In this document: piece after piece, positions 1 through 5,512 of the stretch | Layout: each line of letters begins with the position of its first letter | How positions within the stretch are numbered: position 1 is the stretch's first letter | Source: CAZZCU01 sp964652825 | Lineage (GTDB): Bacteria; Bdellovibrionota_B; Oligoflexia; Oligoflexales; CAZZCU01 | Length of the DNA stretch: 13,250 bases | Direction of reading: 5' to 3' | Assembly (NCBI GenBank): GCA_964652825.1 | Contig: CAZZCU010000043.1 | Coordinates: 1 to 13,250 of the forward strand | Program-made: the position numbers and the translations under genes | Notes under the pieces: generated by a model | What the model was told of the DNA's origin: nothing | Seen by the model: the letters and a program-made list of their open reading frames with translations, nothing else | Databases searched by the model: none

Positions 1-69
1 TGATATCTATATTAGCTTTCATAACGAGAGAATTATGAGGCGGTTGGCAACACACAAGTAGAGCAGTTT

Positions 70-1248
70 TTAATCGATTAAATACTGTGCAAGATCAATG
101 TGATCATTCACGGGTGGCGTGGTTTTGGGTGCCGAAAGAATGGCGGTGGCGCCTTTGCCGGTTCCTTCGGACTGCAGTTCGATGCGGCAGTTCATGCCCG
201 ATGCTAGTTGCATACTCCACCACAGACCCAGACCTTTGCCGCCGCGTATGGATTTGGTGGTGGTAAACGGCTGAAAGTCGCTCAATCGTCCTGATGGTGA
301 ACTGAAGCCGACGCCGTCGTCAGTAATGCGTACTTGCCAATGCTCGGCGGCTTCGGTGATGCGGATTTCGATGAGGCCGACAGATGTTGTGCTTGCCTCA
401 GCGATCGAGTCGATGGCGTTCAGGAGAAAGTTTATTAAGATTTGTTTGAGGCGGGTCTCGTCAACGGTGCTCCAGGTTTGCAATTGATCATCAAATTTTC
501 GTTCAATCCTAATCGCATGAGCTTTGATGGCGATAAGATCAATAACGTCGGTGATGATGTCGCTAAGATTGACGGTGGTCAATCGCGGCTGGTTTTTGCC
601 GACGGTGGCGTTGAGATTATGACTCATGCTGGCCAGCAATTTGGCGGATTTTTCGAGCGAACGTAGTGCTTGCTGACCGATACTGTGGTCGGTGTTATCC
701 GGTTTCTGAAAAATTCTGACAACTTGCTCGCTGGTAAGTAGAATCAATGTCGAGAGGTTGCGTATTTCGTGATTGGCCGCGGCGAGCAGGCGTCCGACCG
801 TGGCGAGATCCTGGCTGTCTTCAAAAGCGGTTTTTAGACTGGAGTATTTTTGGTGATGGTCAATCGCCATCTGCACCCGCAAGACCAGTTCCTGATTGGA
901 GATGGGACGTACCACATAGTCCACGGCACCCATGGACAGGCCGCGTACACGATATTCGTCTTCAGGGAGGGCGGCGGTAATTAGTAAGATCGGAATGCTT
1001 TTGATATCCTTGCGTTGTTCATTACGCCAGGCGAGCAAATCGAAGCCGGTTTCCTCGGGCATGGAGATATCCGATAGGATCATATCGTAAGGTTGTTTCG
1101 TGGCTTTGATCGCGTCGCGTGCCGCCGCTACCGAGGCGACCGCCACCGGCGCGAATCCCGGCAGAGAGAATAAGTCCACCAGCAGATCGCGATTGTCCTC
1201 CACATCATCGACAATCAGGAGATGGGAGATATGGCTTGAGCCTTGCAT
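70..1248 (-). CDS. Hybrid receiver-histidine kinase (REC-HisKA-HATPase), soluble
   Basis: Cytoplasmic two-component protein of 392 aa with no membrane segment or signal peptide. An N-terminal receiver domain (about residues 8-130) has the acidic pair D14/D15, acceptor D60 (in ILSDISMPEETG) and T91, but the usual lysine of the K-P motif is Arg114 (YVVRPI). A dimerisation/phosphoacceptor segment follows with H160 in NHEIRN, where the normal NP is NL. The C-terminal HATPase has an N-box (N277), G1 box DDGVGF (310-315) and G2 box GKGLGL (337-342). In this architecture the receiver usually takes phosphate from another kinase and tunes the attached kinase. No output domain or dedicated regulator lies beside it. 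It is divergent from the globin-coupled kinase at 1316, so the two may be functionally linked (inference). The ribosome binding site before 1248 is weak. The family call is firm; the signal and partner are unknown. Confidence 0.93.
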   Translation of the reverse strand: MQGSSHISHLLIVDDVEDNRDLLVDLFSLPGFAPVAVASVAAARDAIKATKQPYDMILSDISMPEETGFDLLAWRNEQRKDIKSIPILLITAALPEDEYRVRGLSMGAVDYVVRPISNQELVLRVQMAIDHHQKYSSLKTAFEDSQDLATVGRLLAAANHEIRNLSTLILLTSEQVVRIFQKPDNTDHSIGQQALRSLEKSAKLLASMSHNLNATVGKNQPRLTTVNLSDIITDVIDLIAIKAHAIRIERKFDDQLQTWSTVDETRLKQILINFLLNAIDSIAEASTTSVGLIEIRITEAAEHWQVRITDDGVGFSSPSGRLSDFQPFTTTKSIRGGKGLGLWWSMQLASGMNCRIELQSEGTGKGATAILSAPKTTPPVNDHIDLAQYLID

Positions 1249-1270
1249 ACGGTAATCGTTCTCACTTGCA

Positions 1271-1298
1271 TTGGAGTTATTCAGGTGCGGTTTATTTT
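1271..1298 (+). promoter_or_regulatory. Possible sigma-70 promoter for the globin-coupled kinase
   Basis: A TTGGAG -35-like box (1271-1276) is followed after 16 bp by a TATTTT -10-like box (1293-1298). This would start transcription about 10 nt before the ATG at 1316. Both boxes are imperfect, and the 67-bp divergent gap is the only place for promoters of the two kinase genes. Treat as a weak candidate. Confidence 0.25.
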
Positions 1299-1315
1299 TA
1301 GTTTGCGTTTACAGG

Positions 1316-2554
1316 ATGAGCAAGATTAAAACTCAAGGCATGGGTCAGGAATATACATATCCAAGCGAAGACGAGCTTCGACTGCGTCGGTCATTATCCG
1401 GTCTGACGGATGACGATGCGGTGGTTTTGGCGCGTTTGTCGCCGGTGATTGCGCCTCATATACCGCAGATCATTGATGAATTTTACGCCCATATTCAACA
1501 GCATGAGCCTTTGCGCACAATTATCAGCGAGCACACCACGATCGATCGTTTGAAAATGACGTTTCGGAGTTATTGTACGGAATTATTCTCCGGAAATTAC
1601 GGAATCGAATATCTGATTAAACGTATCCAGGTGGGTTTAACCCATGCTCGGGTCGGCTTGCCGCTGGCCTGGTACCAGGGCATGCATTTGTATTTGCGCG
1701 AGGCTTTGATCGGTAGGGTGAACATCGTTGTCACCACAGAGTCGGATATTGATTTATATCAAGTACGGATTGCCATTGACCGGTTGATGTCTTTGGACCA
1801 GTTGTTAGCAAGTGATGCCTATGTTGTGGCATATACCGTCAGTTTGCGTGAGCATACGGAGAGGACCAACGCGGCGGCGGCGGCGAAGTCGTCATTCCTG
1901 GCAGCGGCATCGCATGAATTGCGCACACCATTGTCGGCAATTCTTGGTTTTGCCGAGTTGGCGATGAACAGTGGCGATAATTTATCCGCCAAAACCATGA
2001 AACAGCTGAATTCGGTGGTGCGCAATGCACGGGGTTTGATGGCGATTATTAATGATCTGTTGGATTTGTCGCGGATTGAGAGTGGGAAGTGGGAGCTCAA
2101 GCTGGAAAACGTCGATATTCAGTTGTTGTTGACCGAGATTATCGCTGATGTGGAGCAGTTGTTAGGGCAAAAACCAGTGCGTTTGCTCAAAAGTTTTTTG
2201 CGGCAACCACCGATCGTTGTTACCACTGACCGCGGGAAGCTAAGTCAGATCATTCTCAACATTGCCAGCAATGCCGCAAAATTTACCGCCGCCGGGGAGA
2301 TCGAGATCGATGCATATCAGGCCGCGGGCTCGTTGTCGATCAGTGTGCGGGATACTGGTCCTGGAATGAGTTCAGCGGAGGTAGGTCAGATTTTTGAGGA
2401 ATTTCGCCAGCTGAAACAGGTAGGCAACATCTCTGGCGTCGGCCTTGGCTTGACGATCAGTCGTAATCTGGCCAACCTGCTGGGCGGCAAGATTGCCGTG
2501 GAGTCGGTCGTCGGCAAGGGCACCACCTTTACGGTGGTGCTGCCGAATAAATAG
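1316..2554 (+). CDS. Globin-coupled sensor histidine kinase
   Basis: Soluble 412-aa histidine kinase with an N-terminal globin-sensor (protoglobin-like) domain at about residues 28-175. The stretch LTHARVGLPLAWYQG carries the expected proximal haem ligand H110, and DEFY places the distal-pocket Tyr at Y57, both typical of globin-coupled sensors. A short Ala-rich linker leads to HisKA with phosphoacceptor H200 (SHELRTPLS). The HATPase domain has N319, DTGPG (346-350), GVGLGL (374-379) and a GTTF motif near the end. Family knowledge says such domains bind O2, NO or CO through haem and alter kinase activity; the ligand cannot be read from sequence. I chose ATG 1316 over the upstream ATG at 1271, whose extra 15 residues are not globin-like; ATG 1340 is also possible. 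No cognate regulator is adjacent. Divergent from the receiver-kinase and tail-to-tail with the Usp gene (3-nt gap). Confidence 0.92.
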   Translation: MSKIKTQGMGQEYTYPSEDELRLRRSLSGLTDDDAVVLARLSPVIAPHIPQIIDEFYAHIQQHEPLRTIISEHTTIDRLKMTFRSYCTELFSGNYGIEYLIKRIQVGLTHARVGLPLAWYQGMHLYLREALIGRVNIVVTTESDIDLYQVRIAIDRLMSLDQLLASDAYVVAYTVSLREHTERTNAAAAAKSSFLAAASHELRTPLSAILGFAELAMNSGDNLSAKTMKQLNSVVRNARGLMAIINDLLDLSRIESGKWELKLENVDIQLLLTEIIADVEQLLGQKPVRLLKSFLRQPPIVVTTDRGKLSQIILNIASNAAKFTAAGEIEIDAYQAAGSLSISVRDTGPGMSSAEVGQIFEEFRQLKQVGNISGVGLGLTISRNLANLLGGKIAVESVVGKGTTFTVVLPNK

Positions 2555-2557
2555 AAA

Positions 2558-3547
2558 TCAATACGTTTTGGGCGCGATTAAAACCGCGCACTCTTGTGCC
2601 AGCATGGTATGAAACGGTACTTGGCCGAGCTGGAATGGTCGTTTGTGTAAAGTCGTATGGCGACCGAACAAAATCATATCGGCATTGTAAGTTTTGGCGA
2701 TCTTGGCGATTTCCTCGCTTGGCTTGCCGGTGGCAATTTGTGTTGCGTACTTGCCGCCTTGCTTTTGAAATTCGCTGCGTTGTATCGGTAGGCGATCATT
2801 CAATTTGCTAGCGATTGTACTGAGCATCATATTTTCCAGAACCGCTAGATCCAGGTCCGAGCTCATGGCTGTTCTGGTGGTCGCCATGACGGTCGTAAAG
2901 GTATCGTGAATATATTCCGGACTTACCGTATTAACGTGCACGTGCAGAATCTCGACGTTCTGCAAAGCCTTGCCCAGGTCAATAGCGGTTGCCAGTGCGG
3001 GCTCGGCGTTATCGGAAAGATCATCGGCGACGAGCAATTTGAGTGTGGTTGCCGTGGTGTCCAGTTTGCTGTTTTTGGGGACGACCAGAACCGGGCAGTG
3101 CGCATTTGCCATTAACGACAGTGCGGTTGAGAAGCCACGCGGCATGAATTTGCGATATTCAACGGCGGCGCCGCTGATAATCAGGCAGGAAGCAATCGAC
3201 GTGGCATCGGCGATGATGCTGTCCGCTACCGTGCCGATGATGACATTGGTGGTGACATCAATATCGTTGTTCACAAGTTTGGCGAGTTCATTGAGTTTGA
3301 GCTGAGCGATTTTATGTTGCTCGCTTTCCACGGTATCGATGACGTCCATCATGGGAACGCCGCCGGCAACCGAGGTTGCCCAATAGCGACCTACCCATGG
3401 TTCAATAACATGGACTAGACGCATGCGCATTTTGGCGCGTTGGCAAAGGCCTTCGGCGATCTTAATGAGTGGTTGGGATTGTTCATCAAAATTGATGGCG
3501 ACTGTTATGCAAGAACACATACCGCTGAATCGTCTGGGGATGGTCAT
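2558..3547 (-). CDS. Tandem universal stress protein (two UspA domains)
   Basis: Cytoplasmic 329-aa protein with two Usp folds. Domain 1 covers about residues 12-158 (ITVAINFDEQSQPLI to HCPVLVVPK) and domain 2 about 167-327 (LKLLVADDLSDNAEPAL to AVLIAPK). Length and layout match UspE-like tandem proteins (about 315 aa). The ATP-binding signature G-x2-G-x9-G-S/T is not seen in clean form in either domain (ISGAAVEYRKFMPRGFS and FGRHTTLHKRPFQLG), so this may be a non-ATP-binding member. Usp proteins are generally linked to survival in stress, stasis or low oxygen; no specific role follows from the sequence. The ATG at 3547 has a GAGAGAA purine run just upstream, while the internal ATG at codon 10 lacks a ribosome binding site. 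The gene lies 87 bp downstream of the secreted-protein gene on the same strand, separated by a hairpin, and could share its sigma-54 promoter by readthrough. Confidence 0.9.
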   Translation of the reverse strand: MTIPRRFSGMCSCITVAINFDEQSQPLIKIAEGLCQRAKMRMRLVHVIEPWVGRYWATSVAGGVPMMDVIDTVESEQHKIAQLKLNELAKLVNNDIDVTTNVIIGTVADSIIADATSIASCLIISGAAVEYRKFMPRGFSTALSLMANAHCPVLVVPKNSKLDTTATTLKLLVADDLSDNAEPALATAIDLGKALQNVEILHVHVNTVSPEYIHDTFTTVMATTRTAMSSDLDLAVLENMMLSTIASKLNDRLPIQRSEFQKQGGKYATQIATGKPSEEIAKIAKTYNADMILFGRHTTLHKRPFQLGQVPFHTMLAQECAVLIAPKTY

Positions 3548-3591
3548 GGTTCTCTCGCTTTCGTCTTTCGTGGTTATCCGATTTTGTCTGT

Positions 3592-3626
3592 CGCCCTGGC
3601 ATCAATTGGTGGTTAATGCCAGGGCG
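3592..3626. repeat. Perfect 11-bp inverted repeat (hairpin) between two minus-strand genes
   Basis: CGCCCTGGCAT (3592-3602) and ATGCCAGGGCG (3616-3626) are perfectly complementary around a 13-nt loop. The hairpin sits between the stop of the secreted-protein gene (3635) and the start of the Usp gene (3547). Neither strand has a T-run after the stem, so it is not a standard intrinsic terminator. A partial terminator, an mRNA-stabilising 3' stem-loop, or a protein-binding dyad are all possible. Confidence 0.6.
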
Positions 3627-3634
3627 CCATTGCG

Positions 3635-4402
3635 CTAATTATTAGTCATCGTTTTCATAACCGAGAAGACCGTGTTAGCGGATTGGCCGTTCAGACTGCG
3701 AACATGTGCCAGGAAACGTCCCGTCCGAAATTCGCGTTCACCGGCGCGTACCAGTGGTACAGGAATCCGAAACGGTGTTTCGAGTAGTTGGCAGTCCACG
3801 CGATCTTCGAGTACCAGCAGCGGAAAGATTTCAATGGTCTTGTCGTTGCGTTGTACTTTAACGTCATCAATGCGCATGCAGGAATTGGTTAGGCGTCCGC
3901 TGATGATGGCGATTGGTCGCGTTGGGTTGACTGCGTTATCGACAGCGACGTCATCCACCGGTGCGTAAAGCATATCGTCTGGACCTGCATTCTTGCTTTC
4001 CGCAACGGCGAGTGTCTCAGACAGATTGCGGCTTTTGGTCTGAACGGTGTAATCGCCCACATTCAGGACGCCAAGGCTGACGACTTGCGTGTAGGGAACC
4101 AATGCCTGAATGCAGACAGCTTCGTAGTAACGTGCTTGCGGCGTGATGGTGATCATGCGTTGCTCGTGATCGATGTTTACGTCCGGTCTGGTGATTTTGT
4201 AGCAACCGCTTCGCAGGTAGCCGTCGATGACTGCAACCACTTCATCATTATTGTCGAAGCCATGAGGTACGAACATGTCGGTAGCCTCAACCGGCACGAG
4301 TTCGCCTGGTGCGGCGGTGTCGGCCAGGGCCAGCGAACTGGCGAAAGCAAAAACGGTGGTGAACACAATTGTTAGATTCATTGTTGAAATCCGTAGTCGC
4401 AT
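3635..4402 (-). CDS. Secreted protein of unknown function with two repeated cysteine domains
   Basis: Family not recognised. The 255-aa product has a Sec-type signal peptide: basic MRLR, a hydrophobic stretch, and likely cleavage after ALA at residue 27. The mature part looks like an internal duplication, about residues 55-133 and 163-246. Both halves share G-x-L-x3-C at the start (G61/C67 and G169/C175), an I-x-I-x-P or I-x-I-F-P strand, a second Cys 29-30 residues later (C97 and C204) followed by a short P-containing strand, then Leu 13 residues on (L110 and L217) and G-x4-T. The Cys pair in each half could form a disulfide in the periplasm. ATG 4402 is supported by AAGGAG (4409-4414) six bases upstream; ATG 4381 (MNLT) lacks this. 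A sigma-54 promoter match at 4463-4482 points at this gene, next to a sigma-54 activator gene, so it is probably a target of that activator. Confidence 0.85.
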   Translation of the reverse strand: MRLRISTMNLTIVFTTVFAFASSLALADTAAPGELVPVEATDMFVPHGFDNNDEVVAVIDGYLRSGCYKITRPDVNIDHEQRMITITPQARYYEAVCIQALVPYTQVVSLGVLNVGDYTVQTKSRNLSETLAVAESKNAGPDDMLYAPVDDVAVDNAVNPTRPIAIISGRLTNSCMRIDDVKVQRNDKTIEIFPLLVLEDRVDCQLLETPFRIPVPLVRAGEREFRTGRFLAHVRSLNGQSANTVFSVMKTMTNN

Positions 4403-4462
4403 GCTGATCTCCTTATCCTTTGGTGAAGTGCAAACCTATGTTTGAAACCGTTGCGTTTTGGG

Positions 4463-4482
4463 AAAAGCAATTGCTATGCCAA
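4463..4482 (-). promoter_or_regulatory. Sigma-54 (-24/-12) promoter for the duplicated secreted protein
   Basis: The minus strand reads TTGGCATAGCAATTGCTTTT. It has the TTGGCA -24 element and TTGCT -12 element, with GG (4480/4479) and GC (4468/4467) separated by exactly 10 bases, as sigma-54 requires. The predicted start near 4455 gives a 5' leader of about 53 nt to the ATG at 4402, with the ribosome binding site inside it. The match is by eye against the known consensus YTGGCACG-N4-TTGCW; the presence of an NtrC-type activator gene next door strengthens it. Confidence 0.75.
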
Positions 4483-4518
4483 GCTCTTTGATCGATCGAG
4501 AAGCCTTGCCAGTCAGCG

Positions 4519-4535
4519 GCTTTTTAAGAAAAAGC
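4519..4535. repeat. Small perfect dyad in the divergent regulatory region
   Basis: GCTTTTT (4519-4525) and AAAAAGC (4529-4535) are perfectly complementary around AAG. The site lies in the 330-bp intergenic region, between the leftward sigma-54 promoter and the central palindrome. The 3-nt loop and lack of an upstream gene make a terminator unlikely; a bent AT-rich DNA segment or protein site is possible. Its role is not known. Confidence 0.4.
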
Positions 4536-4562
4536 GCGTTGTTTTGTGTCTTATCCCAAATT

Positions 4563-4582
4563 TGTGTGCTAAATAACACGCA
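4563..4582. promoter_or_regulatory. Candidate enhancer (activator-binding palindrome)
   Basis: TGTGTGCTAAATAACACGCA is an imperfect 20-bp dyad in which 7 of 10 base pairs match (pattern TGnGTGnTA-nn-TAnCACnCA). Its centre, 4572.5, is about 117 bp upstream of both predicted sigma-54 start sites (4455 minus, 4689 plus). This fits a dimeric Fis-type HTH and typical NtrC-family enhancer spacing. A partial half-site, TGTGT-n2-TA, recurs at 4545-4553. That the regulator at 5512 binds here is inference. Confidence 0.5.
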
Positions 4583-4661
4583 TGAGGGTTATATGGCTCT
4601 GGTAACAAGAAGGCAAGCACGAAGCCAAGACACTTAATAGCTTTATAGAGTGTTGTTTGGG

Positions 4662-4679
4662 CTGGCATCGATGTTGCTT
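4662..4679 (+). promoter_or_regulatory. Sigma-54 (-24/-12) promoter for the kinase/activator operon
   Basis: The plus strand reads CTGGCATCGATGTTGCTT. It has the CTGGCA -24 element and TTGCT -12 element, with GG (4664/4665) and GC (4676/4677) exactly 10 bases apart. The predicted start near 4689 gives a leader of about 44 nt to the ATG at 4733. This would make the sigma-54 activator encoded at 5512 positively autoregulated. Confidence 0.72.
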
Positions 4680-4732
4680 AACCTGACATACCGACGACAT
4701 TTTTTCTGCCTTAGACGAGACGAAAGATATGC

Positions 4733-5512
4733 ATGACCAAAGTAAGTGATCGACAATTGCTGAGCGAGACGCGGGCCATCGAGTTGATGACGGTATGGGT
4801 GGCCTCGATTGCTGATAAAGTTCGTAATCCGGTGGCTGGAATTTCCGCCGCCTTGCAGGTTTTTGAGCGGCAGCTGCGGCAAACCAAAGAGACCGGCCAC
4901 AACGTGGCAAACGATCAACAGGTTGATGCGATGCAGCAGGTGATTCAACAGATTCATCAACGTCTCGCCGCTCTTGACAGTTACGTCGGTGAATTAGTTA
5001 GTTTTGCCAAGCCGATACATATTCAACCGCGCCTGCTTGATTTGCATGAGATGATCGAGACGATCGCCAGCGAAGAAATGGCGGTGGTACATCACTGGGC
5101 CGATGCGGCTTTATCTTTGGATCTTGAGGTTGCAACTGTTTATGCTGATCCAGCCAGTTTGCCGATTGTTCTGCGGCATCTTGTGCGTAATGCTGTCGAA
5201 GCCTTGATCAAGGTCAAAAATCCGCAAATTAAAATCACCTCAAAGCTGAAAGGTACTTCGGTATCCATTGAAATCTCTGACAATGGTCCAGGCTTTGACG
5301 AAAAGCGTTTGCAGCAACTTAGTCAGCCATTCGCTTCCAGCAAAGATGCCGGTACTGGCTTGGGTTTGTCGATCTCACAACGTTACGTCCATGCGCATGG
5401 CGGTGCAATATGTCTGCGCAACGGCTCGCCGAGTGGTGGCGCTAGTGTTGAAGTAAGTTTACCGCGATCGTTGGCAAATCAGACTAATCATCTTTCTTCG
5501 GGGCTTAGCTAA
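4733..5512 (+). CDS. Sensor-less histidine-kinase-like protein with Asp replacing the H-box His
   Basis: Soluble 259-aa protein made of a HisKA-like helical segment (about residues 12-95) and a HATPase domain (about 105-245), with no sensor domain or membrane segment. The ATP-binding half looks complete: N-box N153 (HLVRNAVEA), DNGPGF (183-188) and GTGLGL (207-212). In the H-box, the family pattern HE-[IV]-RNP-[LV]-AGI reads DKVRNPVAGI, so phosphoacceptor His is Asp28 and the next Glu is Lys29. Canonical autophosphorylation therefore looks impossible. It may act as a phosphatase, an allosteric partner, or use another His (H75 or H120, for example). The stop overlaps the regulator's start (TAATG), which implies translational coupling and a functional pair. 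ATG 4733 follows the purine-rich GACGAGACGAAAG; a six-codon out-of-frame ORF begins at 4729. A sigma-54 promoter lies 54 bp upstream. Confidence 0.88.
   Translation: MTKVSDRQLLSETRAIELMTVWVASIADKVRNPVAGISAALQVFERQLRQTKETGHNVANDQQVDAMQQVIQQIHQRLAALDSYVGELVSFAKPIHIQPRLLDLHEMIETIASEEMAVVHHWADAALSLDLEVATVYADPASLPIVLRHLVRNAVEALIKVKNPQIKITSKLKGTSVSIEISDNGPGFDEKRLQQLSQPFASSKDAGTGLGLSISQRYVHAHGGAICLRNGSPSGGASVEVSLPRSLANQTNHLSSGLS

Noticed and set aside
1..69. Left-edge 69 bp, searched for a terminator, tRNA or partial gene
   Set aside because: No stem-loop with T-run, RNA gene or credible coding frame is visible.
1271..1315. Earlier ATG at 1271 for the globin-coupled kinase
   Set aside because: The 15 added residues are outside the globin domain, and the start lies in the only available promoter region; ATG 1316 fits the family better.
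2520..2540. Perfect 8-bp hairpin GCACCACC/GGTGGTGC near the end of the globin-coupled kinase gene
   Set aside because: It lies within codons for the conserved GTTFTVVLP end of the HATPase domain and has no following T-run, so a terminator call is not supported.
4611..4626. Plus-strand GG-N10-GC match (AGGCAAGCACGAAGCC)
   Set aside because: Only the dinucleotides match; the TTGG and TTGC context is absent, and it is the complement-side coincidence of the weak minus-strand element.
4630..4653. Imperfect dyad ACACT...AGTGT just upstream of the plus-strand sigma-54 promoter
   Set aside because: Long 14-nt spacer and several mismatches; it could be an operator but nothing independent supports it.
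4569..4960. Minus-strand open frames across the divergent regulatory region and kinase start
   Set aside because: Their products are low in recognisable features and rich in Ser, Arg and His as expected of antisense shadows; they cover the start of the well-supported kinase-like gene and both promoter elements.
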